Origin: Stictocephala bisonia
Taxonomy: Eukaryota > Arthropoda > Insecta > Hemiptera > Membracidae
NCBI GenBank assembly: GCA_035578905.1
Contig: JAQJVL010000147.1
Span: 1 to 64,000 of the forward strand
Length of the DNA: 64,000 nucleotides
Reading direction: 5' to 3'
A model generated the notes under the pieces. That model was not told the origin of the DNA, searched no databases, and saw only the letters and a list, made by a program, of their open reading frames with translations. Each line of letters begins with the position of its first letter. Position 1 is the stretch's first letter. The position numbers and the translations under genes were made by a program. Positions 35,412-46,859 of this stretch are shown here, in pieces.

Positions 35412-35478
35412 CTGTTGTACGTATATGGGTGGGTGGGAAGGTCAAAATCAACGATCATGTATGGGTAGGTTAGAGGGG
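35412..35478 (+). repeat. 36 bp family minisatellite, about 2 units
   Basis: TATATGGGTGGGTGGGAAGG and a second diverged unit, directly followed by a SINE-E copy. Confidence 0.75.
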
Positions 35479-35494
35479 TTTTATTTTAGGCTTA

Positions 35495-35640
35495 GTTGCC
35501 CTGGCTATTGGGCTATTAATAATTTGCTCTTTCTAAGGAACAGTCGACCTTAGTTAGTAACAATGATTAATCGTCCCTCATATTGACCCATATCTTGTCA
35601 ATAAACGTCTTAGCAATGAGTAATGAATGAATAAAAAAGT
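35495..35640 (+). mobile_element. SINE-E fragment
   Basis: TTGCCCTGGCTATTGGGCTA, then GACCTTAGTTAGTAACAATG, then an A-rich tail with ATGAATGAATAAAAAA. Confidence 0.7.
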
Positions 35641-35785
35641 CATCACCACCGTACGTGAATTGGTGGGAGAGATAGTCATCTCTACCGTACGTAAATTAGT
35701 GGGTGGGAGGGCCATCATGACCGTACGTGAATAAGTGGGTGGGAGAGTCATCACCACCGTACGTGCTAGGGAGAGTCATTGTATA
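35641..35785 (+). repeat. 36 bp family minisatellite, about 4 diverged units
   Basis: Units carry CACCGTACGTGAATTGGTGG and GGGTGGGAGRG; their phase starts right at the end of the SINE-E tail. Confidence 0.8.
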
Positions 35786-35854
35786 AACTGAACCGAACGG
35801 TATATTTAATTATATTGTTGCTGAAAGGGTATGTTAATAACAAATGCTTAAAGG

Positions 35855-35995
35855 GATCAGCCGACAACCACCGACTGTTCAAGACACTTTCTTAGAAATA
35901 GTTGGCCTTAATTTTTAATGGAGTTAGTTGGCCTCATATGTTTGGGATTGACCTCATGATCATGATCCGTGTCTTAAGAATAAATAAATAAGGAT
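35855..35995 (+). mobile_element. SINE-E fragment, diverged
   Basis: AGCCGACAACCACCGACTGT, GTTGGCCTTAATTTTTAATG, and the end TGTCTTAAGAATAAATAAAT. Confidence 0.55.
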
Positions 35996-36705
35996 ATCTT
36001 CAATTTAAGTTTACTAGTACGATAGTTGGCAAATAATTGCTTATCTTATTTTAAAGAAACCTAGTCCCTCCTAAATAATTATGGTTAAGATAACTTTTAA
36101 ATAACCTTATTTAATGTTATATGATACAAAATGACAATAAGAAATAGCAGTTTTGAAAATTTACGAATGCATTATATAAAGCCCTCATACAATGGTTTAT
36201 AGAGTTCTAGCATTTTACTGGGGCGCTGATGTATTTTGAATGAAGGGCATAATAGCCCACGGTACAATGCATAGCTATTTCTGATGCTTCATGTATACGT
36301 GAGTGCATTGCAGCGTGCTTTAGTAAATATTAGAGCGTATACCATTTTAAATGTTTCCAATTGTATCCTTTTGGTGGAGCTTATATTACATGAACATACG
36401 AATTTTGATGTCATTAAAAAGCTATATGAAATAATTAATTAACTGCACCACGTTTTAATGTCTGTAAATTTAATAGAAAATATAATATTTTTATTTTCGT
36501 TTCACACTTCAATTATGAAAGGTTATCCAAGAAAATAATTGAAGTATATGTTTTATGGATGCAGTAATTTGGTATCAGCTTCCGCATTATAAGTAAAAAC
36601 ATTATAATACATTTATATTATTTATAATACTAATCTAAGTGTTAAAAATCTCACATTAATGTAACTGGTAAAAAGGGCACATTAATTGTATTGTGCCTTA
36701 AAAGT
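35996..36705. other. AT-rich stretch, no gene
   Basis: Only the repeat M copy is recognised. Confidence 0.5.
36180..36370 (+). repeat. Dispersed repeat M, copy 1
   Basis: TGATGTATTTTGAATGAAGG and ATAGCTATTT recur at 39650-39840. Family unknown. Confidence 0.5.
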
Positions 36706-36810
36706 AAATACTACAGTGCGTGTATGGGTGGGCGGGTGGTCAATACCACAGTGCGTGTATAGGTGGGCGGGCGGGTCAATACCACAGTGCGTGTATGGGT
36801 GGGCTACATT
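36706..36810 (+). repeat. 36 bp G-rich minisatellite, about 3 units
   Basis: TACTACAGTGCGTGTATGGG plus TGGGCGGGTGG-type sequence, three units. Confidence 0.9.
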
Positions 36811-37142
36811 CACCCATCTTCACAAAAATATTTCACGTATTATTTTTACAATTATTATTTTGTCCAAAAGCTTATTAAACGTTTTCTAATAGCGTTGGAG
36901 CAGTTAGGCTAGCTGTAGTATTAGTGGACACGGTAGGTTGTTATAAATAAGATGTAAATTATAAATATGTTTTATTCTAATTTGTGGGTGGACAACGATA
37001 GTGGAAAACAAGCATAAAACTTTGAAAACCTAAAAGGATTTACTTTAGGGTTTTCAAGTTCTTTTTATTTACTTGTTTTTTCTTAGGATTGTAATGGTTT
37101 TACTATATAAGAAGGTCGAATTTGCGTAGGATCTCAATTTTC

Positions 37143-37375
37143 AGGCAACGTCCGCCAGTGGCCTTGACCGGAGGATTCAACGTTATCGCAAGATAAACGT
37201 GTCTAGCAACATCGAACGTGGCTGATCCTTGGATGGGTGAGCGGTGTGGGATACCATCAAAGTCACTGGTGGTGGTTTGGAAGTCATCTTTATGTTACTG
37301 ATCCTCAGATTAAGTATTGGAAAGGCTACTTAGCCTTAATTTCACCTGGTAAAATAAGAAAATAAGACATCCTTT
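37143..37375 (+). mobile_element. SINE with 5S-rRNA-derived head (SINE3-type)
   Basis: The first 120 bp follow 5S rRNA: GGCAACGTCCGCC at the start, AGCAACATCGAACGTGG at 37205-37221 (A-box region), and GGATGGGTGAGCGGTGTGGG at 37231-37250, where 5S has its C-box. It is too diverged to be a functional 5S gene. From 37272 it changes to GTGGTTTGGAAGTCA and ends CACCTGGTAAAATAAG (37343-37358), the same body and tail as the tRNA-headed SINE-A at 50700-50903. A 5S promoter head on a LINE-type tail defines the SINE3 class. Confidence 0.85.
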
Positions 37376-38624
37376 AACTTTAGGCCCGTCAAGTCGGGTT
37401 GGGTAGAGGGAGGTAGTTAGTGGTTATTTCAGGTGGGAGGGTGAACAATTGAGGTAAAATAAAGATATTTATTAAAACACTTATTGGACAGGTTTTTTAA
37501 CTCTCCTCATTCGACAATTTTTATTATTAGGCCTACAATTATTTTTAAATTTAGGCCTACATGATATTGGTAAAGTGGCTAAATATCTCAAGTTTTATGA
37601 ATATTTTCTTTTAAAATTTGATTGATTTCCTTACTAAAGTAGAGGCTGATCCCTTCATAACCTTACTTAGCCTATTCCCCATAGACAATTGATCTGTGCG
37701 AGGAATTTAAATATGATTTTTTTAAATTTCTTTGAGTATAGGATAAACTAAAATGTATTTCTTTACCACATTGGATATGTAGGCCAAGAACCAACTATAA
37801 TACAGAATGTCTCACTGCAGACTCACCTGTCAATAAGGGTAAATAATAAATAATAAAATAATAAAACATTTAATTGATGTAGTTCAATCTCTAAATTATT
37901 GTAGTCTACTTAAAATATTGCTTGAATATCATTATTATAATGTAAATTACATTTTAACAAAGTGCAATTTGTGTTTACGAATCGCTTAGTTATTTTGATA
38001 TCTAATTTAATCTTAAATTTAGTTGGGTACAGTGTATTGAGGAAGGAAATAACTATAGGATCAAAAAAAAAAAAAAAAAAACAATGTTTTTGTGCAACAA
38101 ACTATTTTTTATTTTAGAATAAGTTACCACCTTTGACCTAAATATAGGCCTGCTAAAACATGTTATAAAAATTTATAACGTCATAAAATTGAATTTATTC
38201 CAATAAATCCATTTTTTCTTCAGATTTACTTATAATAACTCGTTACTTAAAGTTTACTTAAGTTAAATTTTTTACTTAAAATAACTTTTTTCCTCCCTTT
38301 AATGAGCACATTTCAAGACATTGACTTAAAAAAATGTTCATCAAGGTTAACGAAATTTTTTTTAGTTTATATAAGTGTACGTTTATATATCTGTTAAAAG
38401 TTAAAAATCCGTTGAAATAACCCTCAAAAGCTGTGGACTAGAATTATCAAAAAGCAAACATAATTACATATAAATATTAATTTAGTTTTCTTTTCAATAT
38501 ATGATGGAGATAAATAAATAAAATCTTTTATTTATTTAACACTATACAATGTATTGATACTCTCAAGATTCCTAATTATATAACAATTCTTATTCCTAAC
38601 AGTGGAAAGATTTATTTATTTATT
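37376..38624. other. AT-rich stretch with a poly(A) run
   Basis: An A run lies at about 38065-38082. No gene. Confidence 0.5.
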
Positions 38625-38890
38625 TTTATTTATTTATTCATAAGACGCCGATCGTCAAGATATGGGCGAATATGGATTTCGAATGAGTGTGATGAATGTA
38701 GATGAGCGAATGTAGTCATTGTTACAAACTAAGGCCGACTATTCCTTAGAAAGTGTCATTAATTAATAGCCCAATGACAAATGAACAGCCGGTGATTATC
38801 AGCTGATCCTTCTCAAAATGTATTGACTCTGATTGGAATATAACTGACAACCTTTAGCACATGAAGCTGGGATTGAACCAACTACGCTAC
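38625..38890 (-). mobile_element. SINE-E, longest copy
   Basis: Begins (plus-strand view) with TTTATTTATTCATAAGACGC and runs through GCGAATGTAGTCATTGTTAC, CTAAGGCCGACTATTCCTTA and GATTATCAGCTGATCC to GGGATTGAACCAACTACGCT, whose complement resembles a B-box (GGTTCAATCCC). A tRNA-derived head is therefore likely. Confidence 0.7.
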
Positions 38891-38957
38891 CGACCTTATT
38901 TATTTAACCATAGAGAAAAACAGAGGTCGCTTTCTCATGGTGGCAGCGAACGCCTCA

Positions 38958-38997
38958 GAGCAAGGCCACACTACAGTAGTGTCGTGTGGCCTTGCTC
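38958..38997. repeat. Perfect 14 bp stem hairpin
   Basis: GAGCAAGGCCACAC (38958-38971) pairs with GTGTGGCCTTGCTC (38984-38997) around a 12-base loop. Confidence 0.9.
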
Positions 38998-39649
38998 AAA
39001 GACAGTTATAAACAGATTCCAACTAATGTACATTTTTATACATTCCATCTGTAGCAATAGTTACTACATTTATCCTTTAGGGGAAAACGGGAGGGGGTGA
39101 CAGGGTGCCTGGAAAAATAAATAACTAACTACTCTACACAGTGAACGATTGAATGTGACCTCTGTTTCTTTTTGTTCTGTGACATAACGCATATTGAAGT
39201 TAATATCAAGACTTCGAGTCCATTGGCCAAACATTCTTTATTTTTATTTCTTTGAAGTTTCAAAAATATTTTAATGGCTTTATTGAATACAAAAATTAAC
39301 TGTCTCATTGAAAAATTATATCTCGTAGACAGTAAGGTAAAACTGATTTTATTTTAACCTATATAATCAAAATATATGAAGATATTAGTGGTTTATACTG
39401 ATCAATCATTGGAACTAATGCATTTTAAATGGTAAAGTACCAGTAATATTGTGTATAATTCGTATATTTATATCGAATAAGTGTTGTTTTTAAACAACAG
39501 TTCGTAAATGTGATTGGTCTTTAATATTTATTAATTAATTTGCTGTTACGATTGGTTGCTATATAAAGATCGTGCTGTTAAGAGAACCAGTTTAAAAGAA
39601 AATTGTGTCGGTGGTAATTTACATATCCAATACCCCTCGCTCCTCCCTC
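38998..39649. other. AT-rich stretch, no gene
   Basis: Nothing recognised. Confidence 0.45.
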
Positions 39650-39840
39650 AATACATTGATCCATAGAATGTATCATTTTACATTGTGCTAATGTATTTTG
39701 AATGGAAGGAGCACTATTCCACGCTAGAATAGCTATTTAGAGAATACTGTATGTGCACTATGGCATACTTCAATAAAGATTTATTCGTCAATCGTACATA
39801 TTATTCTGAAAAAGGTTCACCATTGTTTTTAGTATAATAG
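39650..39840 (+). repeat. Dispersed repeat M, copy 2
   Basis: CTAATGTATTTTGAATGGAA and AATAGCTATTTAG match 36223-36275. Confidence 0.5.
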
Positions 39841-40075
39841 TAGAGTGAAATACACAATTAACGTCATAAACAATGAAACGTCAACTAAATTTGTAAAAAA
39901 TGAACAAACACAATGTTTTCAGTCATAATATATTTTAATTTTAGTATAATTCATTTTAATTAAAGAAATACATTTAGAATCGTTTGTATATGGCCACTTT
40001 AATTTTTATTCATATTTTTATAACTTTATAAAGCAATAGCAATATCTTCTTCCAGATATTGAAACTGTCCTTAAC

Positions 40076-40243
40076 CTCTGTAATGGTCCGTACCTCTGTC
40101 CTGTAATTACTCTGGTTTGTATAGAAAAGGAGTACAATTGCTGCAATTCCTCTGGCTTGAGTAAGAAGGGTGCTTTTTGCGTGGAAGGTGGCGTAGACCC
40201 GAAATTGCCATATGTTTTCATGTCCCTTGCCTTCCCTATTTTC
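40076..40243 (-). other. Possible exon or coding remnant, two overlapping open frames
   Basis: A GC-richer 168 bp block bounded on the minus strand by an acceptor-like TTTGTCCAG|G and a donor-like CAGAG|GTTAAG. One frame (phase 2 in and out) reads KTYGNFGSTPPSTQKAPFLL and on; another reads IWQFRVYATFHAKSTLLTQA and on, continuing past both splice-like sites. No protein family is recognised. It may be a lone exon, a decayed transposon frame or chance. Confidence 0.2.
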
Positions 40244-40256
40244 CTGGACAAATCTT

Positions 40257-43200
40257 AGGACATAGTTGAAAAGACACATGGGATGATAAGTCCCAAGATA
40301 CTACCCAATTAGGTATATAATGTCCAGAGAATTACTTGGGAAGTATCTTACTCCTAGTTGAACTCCCGCAGTAACAGCAAGGATACCACGGGATGAGGAG
40401 GGATTGGGTGGAATTTAAGGGGGAGGGGGTGGACCATGGATTCATGACAATCATATGATCTAAAGGACCTTACATTTCCTAGTACTGGAGAGAACTGAGA
40501 TTTTCCTTAGGCCTAAAATTCCAACTTAAGGTTGCAGTTATATAAAATAAGCTTTCGCAAGTGCGCACACTAATTGTGTGATTTCAGTGTTGCAGATCTC
40601 TAATCTGCTGGAGACTGTGGCTATAATAGTAACTTACGAAAACATGTAAGGCTTTATTTTCTCAACTAGTTTTTCAAGTCATAATATTTATATCATCCAA
40701 CAACAATGTAACCACAGGATGACCTCTGTAAACTCTCCGATTGGTGAAGTTACGAGAAGGATTAGCATGGTTTGAGAGAACCCCGAAAGGCTGATAAAAT
40801 TTGTTATCAACCGCAGGATGCTTAGTGCTATGCTGGTAGGACATAACCATCTTCCCAACATCTAAGGATGATGAGACTGAAAGTTAGACAACTAGAGCAG
40901 GACAATACCTCCATCAGTAAGACACTCTAATCAGTCAAGAGCTTCTAGAGATTTGAGACAAGAAGGGAAATAATCTATTCTTATTGATTGGATCGTACGA
41001 CTTTGATGGCTGAAATTCTAAAGCTAGAAAAATCTCAACTTAGCCTACGTGCATTGGGGACCAAAGTCAATTATATAGAACAATATTTATAAAAATATAG
41101 CTTAAAAAACTTACCTATGATAAATATAAAGCTTCTTACCTATGAGAGCTATTAGAAGGAATTAAAGCTGTGAACAGTATATCCACTACAATGCCTCCAA
41201 AATACCTAACTACTTTGATTCATATTATAATAAATTAAGTAGACAAAGGGTTTGTTTACCAGTTTCATATTTACATATGTAGAGTCATTAGATCATTAAT
41301 TAATTAATTAACCTAAGCACCAAAGGTTACTAAGATGACCAAAAACGTGCTTTAAGCCTAGGCCAAGATTTTTCTTGGAAATGAAAAAAAAAATTATCAA
41401 TGACATAGTGAGAAACGAAAAGTTAGTTGTATACGATAAACAATTAACAATACCATAACTTATTAATCAGAAGGTCTGGGGCATAAATAAATAAATTGAG
41501 AAGATAAACATATATTAGCTTCATATTCTGAGCATAGAATAATAGTTACATGTTCGTAATGTTCCACAATCCTCGTGACGTCAGTTCCACAGACGTAACA
41601 CATCGAGCAGGATAATATATTTTCTTGTTACCGTTAACATCTGGGTCAAGAATTATCTGTCATATCGGATGTCTCGTTATAAACCTATCGTCAATAACTG
41701 AGATATTGTGAAACTGACTTTAGTTGTGACTTGACGTATCATTGACGATGTAAAGGATTTTTGTGTATTAAATATTAAGTATTTGCTCTTTATAATTTTT
41801 AATATAAAATGTGTAAAATAATTAAAAAAACATATTGAGTATTTATCAGATAGAAGCTATTGAAAGAGCTTTTATATCATTAGGTTAAAAATAGGTTAAA
41901 ATAACTGTATACCGTTTATAATCAGTGTAACGTAACTCTTTTTCTAGTAATTTATCTATATTTACATATAAACTGAGCTAATAAGGTAGAAAAGTTTCAT
42001 TAGCTGTAAAATTTGTCAATAATATAATCTATTTAATACATATAAAATTCATCTGATTGCAATAATATTGAATGAGGGCGAGATATGATTTTTTGGGTTA
42101 TGAATCTGTATGCTCAGTAAGCAATTAATGATTTTTACTGTTTTTTTTCTGTTTTAAACCCTTTTTAAAACTATGTAAATTAGATGTTCAATATTTAAAT
42201 AATTATAGTTTCTATATTTATAGACTTAAGGGACAGTGTTCCACATTCATTGATTCATTTTATGATTCATTATTTGAATGTCCTGTTAATGAACAGGATA
42301 TAAACAACGTAACTATTATTTTTAATTTTATTGAATATACTGAATATTTCAAATATTTTACTTGTTTGAAAAATAGACAATATTGATCTAAATAAATGAT
42401 TAATACGTATAATCTTATTTTTATTTTTTTTAATGGAAATATTTAGTTATTAAAAATGTTTGTTTCTATTTTAAGTAATTTTGTCAATCTGTTAATCTTA
42501 TAAATATATTATTATACTTTTATTCATAATAATTTTCAGAGTGTATACGAGTTATTTGCTCACTATTACCAAATTGTAATATTTAGTATTCTAATCATGC
42601 TGATATTACACAGGATAAAGTAGTTAAAATTCCTCACTGACAGCTCTTAAAAAGCCAGTGATAACACACAGAATACTCGCCAACGTGCAGCAGTAGTTTT
42701 AGTGCAGAATATCAATAGATATTTATGATACATTATGTATACGTGCGTCCATACATAATACTTCGTACTTAAACATACATCAGACGTGTACCAATAATAT
42801 CTGGGACTAATAATACTAGTAACAAGTTTGTGAAATTTTACTAAATATACCGTTAGATATTATTGATGGAACCTTAGGTCATTGGGCCCAAATTGAAAAA
42901 TGTTAGTATAAATACTAACTTTTATTTAAAATTGTTGTCTGATTGTAATACTGACTTATATTGTTTTAACTTCTAATCAATTAAAACATTGGAAATAATT
43001 TTTTTTAATTGTACATGTAACTCTCTATGACAGTAGTTTATCAATATATATCACCTTTTTTGGTTTTTTTTAAAGTCAGTTCAACATGACTAAGAAATTT
43101 ATTTGATAATGAAATAACTTGATTCTCAATTCATTCTTACGGTAGTACTCTGACTATTCTACAACAAAGGCATTTTATAGATAATGCACAAACGTTGTCA

Positions 43201-43263
43201 AGGGATAACTGACCAAATCTCTATGGCGAATAACTTTATGGATCTCCCAGGATTTAAATTCCT
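40257..43263. other. Long AT-rich stretch, no gene supported
   Basis: A full palindromic cAMP-response-type word TGACGTCA is at 41576-41583, but with no gene beside it a regulatory role is unsupported. A short hairpin TCCTGTT/AACAGGA lies near 42280-42298. Confidence 0.5.
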
Positions 43264-43369
43264 GACCGTTTGTGGATGGGATGAAGTTGTATAAGAAATT
43301 ACCGAAATAAATTATTACGACTCTTGCTAGCCCAGTGATAACACTTCTTCATCCCATCCACAAACGGTC
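43264..43369. repeat. Perfect 23 bp stem with 60-base loop
   Basis: GACCGTTTGTGGATGGGATG plus AAG at 43264-43286 pairs without mismatch with 43347-43369. The stem is GC-richer than its surroundings. Confidence 0.95.
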
Positions 43370-43630
43370 TTAACTAGCATAATTTAGTAGAAAAACAAAT
43401 GAACTTCACACAATTCCAAATGTAAGTACCAAATAAATGTACGATCACCATAATATATATGTAAATACATTTTGTGTTTTCTCTGACGTTCAGTTGTATT
43501 ATGTTCCTTATACATGACTAAAAAGGGGGGTTGAAGGCACGCAGAAAGAATTAAAATGAATAAAACTCTTATTGTTGATCTAGAACCTTCATAATTGTTG
43601 CATGAAAACATTTAGTTTTCGAATAGTTTA

Positions 43631-43688
43631 CTAACCTAACCTAACCTAGCCTAACCTAACCTAATCTAACCTAACCTAACCTAACCTA
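43631..43688 (-). repeat. Interstitial TTAGG telomere-type array
   Basis: About 11-12 units of CTAAC/CCTAA with only two substitutions (CTAGC, CTAATC). TTAGG is the ancestral insect telomere repeat. The CCTAA strand reads on plus, the orientation expected if a chromosome end lay to the left. Confidence 0.9.
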
Positions 43689-45959
43689 CTTAAACTAAGT
43701 GAACTTAGATATATCATGTTTTCTAAGACGCAAAATTTAATAAACAAGAGCCATTTTGAAAGTTGATAATTATTTATTTATAAAAAAATAAATCCACCTT
43801 GTTGATTGGATGTGGCTTATTTCTAATGTAAACTGTTTACTGTTTGAATACAAAATACACGTGCTTTTCCCCTCTGAAATCTAAACACGTGTGTATATAA
43901 AGAGATACAAATGAGAGCATGGGTTCCCAGGGGTTGGTTGGACACTGCATAATTGATATGACAGCTTGCAGCCCTCCCACACACATGTTCGCCGAGGATG
44001 GTTGCCGGCCACGGGGGTAAACGGAATGGAGTCAGTTACTAAGTAGATTTGGTATTTTGCATTCATTTTATTGCTCTTCCAAATCAGGTGTCTTTTATTG
44101 TTTAGTTTTTTATTTGAATAACTGTTGCATATTAAAAGATTTTAATTAAATTATTGTTACACAAAACTTTTTTTGAACCCTGCCGAGTTATTTTCTTTAC
44201 TTCTTGTTTGGTTCATCATCATAAGAGTGGGATTAAGTCATCATCATTTTTTTGTATTTCAGTTTTCGTGTTCGTGTTTTGCATTGTTATTGTTAATCCA
44301 TCAACTACACGATATATTTTATTATTTGGGAGTGTCCCTCACTTAAAATAAAAAGATCATTTGGTTAAAATTATTACAATATTACAGTATTAAAATTATA
44401 ATTATTACAAGATAAAATTTTGTGAATCATTTGTAGGTAACTTTAAAATATGGCATAGTGTACGTTATATAGAAAAATAATTAACAATGCAAATAAAAAG
44501 TTTTCAAATGCTGTTTGTTAATAAATGTTTAGCTACAAAAATATGAAATTATTTTCACAGGTAGTAAGACCATCCTTTTATTTATTTGGCAAACCATAAA
44601 TTGGCAAGGGTAGTTTATTTTAAAAAAATAAAAAATATTTAAAAAATTATTAAAAAATTCACGGATATTTAAAGTTTAATTGTTTTTACACTAGTATTAT
44701 GAAAAAATATATTAGACCTATATTTATTAGTCAAAATAGTTCCAACTAGAGATGTAATAATTTTTTTGTTTGAATCAAAAGTACTTTAGGTGAAAAAGTA
44801 CAAATGACATTTTAACATTTATTTTTAATTTGTTTAGATTTTATAGAATATGTTCTGATAAAGCTTACCTTTCATTTTGTCACCTTACTATTAAGTAAAT
44901 AGTAATTATTTAATAAATAGTAATTAAATAATTACTATTTATTAAGTTTTAGTATTAATTAAAAATCAAAACACTAAAAGTGACCTTCTTTGGTTAGAAT
45001 ATTTACATTTGCTTTTGAAAATTGTATTTTGCGTCTTGTAATTAAGGTTTAATGTAGAAATATATATTTAAAAATTTAATAAACTCAAAAATAAAATGTA
45101 ACAAAATAATGATAACGTCTCACGAAAACAACAACATTTTATAAAACTGAACTCTTTGTGCATAGAAAGCGCAGCTACAATGATTTATTAGATTAAAACT
45201 TACCACAATTACATAAAAAGCATCAAACTAACCTTATTTAAACGTTAAAATTTAGTACCAATGAGCGGAAATTGTAAAAACCCGCCTTCTAACAGGCGTG
45301 AATTGTTAATTTTATTTAACACATTATAATAACAATATAATATAACAGTTAAAATATTTACTAACTAGTTAATGGTTACATAATATGTTAAAACAACTAG
45401 TCTGTAAAAAATATAAACAAAATGAAAATAAATTTTACAGAGATTCATATTAACAAGTCAAGTGCATGTACCGTACCTATTTGTTGTCTTACCAATGACA
45501 AGGTAAAATAATTAGTGTTGGATGATCTGTGTAGTCTGGTTACTATTACATAAGTTTATCCTCAGAAATTCCTATTTATTTTCATCTCACGTCAAGAGTT
45601 TTAATATAAAATTAGAATCGTGTCGATAACACGACCTAGTATTGCCAATAAAGATAGTTCACATAAATGAACTAATTTTGAATGCAGTGCGAACGAAATA
45701 GGGAGCGAATACATCATTTAGGATACAAACTGATTTTGGGTTTACAATTTTGTTTGGAACCATATTTTGATATTGGAGTTCATTTCGAAATGAGAATGGC
45801 TTAAAAATAATGAAACGTTCACTAATAAAGTATTAGTACAAGAAAGAATTTAAATTGTTAGAGTTGGGGTCATTAAATCAAGTTAATATCAACTAAATGA
45901 AGTCGCAAAGCCATCATTATGTACATTTTATATCTGTTATAAGACACCTAGTTGGTTAT
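43689..45959. other. AT-rich stretch, no gene supported
   Basis: Short frames at 43881-44066 and 44154-44351 lack recognisable domains. An AT-only palindrome AATAAATAGTAATTA/TAATTACTATTTATT lies near 44911-44945. Confidence 0.5.
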
Positions 45960-46175
45960 AACGTCCTATACGTAAACCACCAAATGAACAAAACACCAAC
46001 AGGCGAAGGGTTCTGCTGGGGGAAAGAGGGAGAAGTCTTCCAATTTATAAACTGCAAAAGGACATGCAAAGGCCCTTTTGCGTATTAATATTGCAGTGGG
46101 GGTTGCGAAGCATTGCAAGAGACTCTTCCAATCCCGTGGAACGAACAATGGATTGGCTCACTGCATGTTTGACAG
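45960..46175 (+). repeat. Dispersed repeat R, copy 1
   Basis: Shares with 52870-53000 a TCCAATTTATAA...TGCAAARG block and with 61080-61330 (reverse) a GCAGTGGGGGT-like and GCAAGAGACT block. One frame reads FQFINCKRTCKGP, another on the minus strand reads WKSLLQCFATPTAILIRKR. Both survive partly in the other copies, so it may be a decayed coding part of a transposon. Family unknown. Confidence 0.55.
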
Positions 46176-46859
46176 CATTTAAAGACTACATGATATATGA
46201 TTAGGTTTATAAATAAATAAATGTAGTACAGTATGTATTTATTGTTGGAGGTTTTACATGGTAAAAAAAATAAATGTTCATATAATTGGAAGTACTTGTT
46301 GATTGGACATTGGACGACATTGGACAAATGATTGGACAAGCATTTTTTAAACATATAAATATACCAATTAATCGATAATATTTTGTTTGGATACAATTGA
46401 AACTTCTTATATATACTAAATTATAATGTATAACTTATAACAGGTAAATTATACAAAACCTCCTCTTAGAATGTTATTTTTCTACTCTTAAATTAATTAC
46501 AATTTCTTATGATACTACACTTGGATATGTTACTTAAAATCCAAATTAAATCACATCTACCTAAAGAAAAGAGTTCTCAATAAATAAATAGTATTATTTA
46601 TTTAAATATTTGGTTATATATGAATTATTAATTTTAATATTTGGTTGTTGTTACAATTATAGTTAGTAAAAAAGAAGGTTTTATTAAAATAATTAGTAAA
46701 ACTTAGTTTCACACTACATAGTAAAAAAAAAAAAAAAAAAAACAGCTACCAAAATGGAAAGAAAAAAGTAAAATTGATAAACTAGATTTTTAAAATCCAA
46801 ATAAAATTAAGTCTATAGTGAAAAGTACTTGTATAGTAGCGTTTAAATATTTATCCCTT
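46176..46859. other. AT-rich stretch with a poly(A) run
   Basis: A run near 46724-46742. No gene. Confidence 0.5.

Noticed and set aside
37143..37262. Functional 5S rRNA gene
   Set aside because: Internal control regions are recognisable but substituted, and the sequence runs into a SINE body instead of a terminator.
41576..41583. TGACGTCA cAMP-response element
   Set aside because: One 8 bp match in a gene-free AT-rich region; chance occurrence cannot be excluded.
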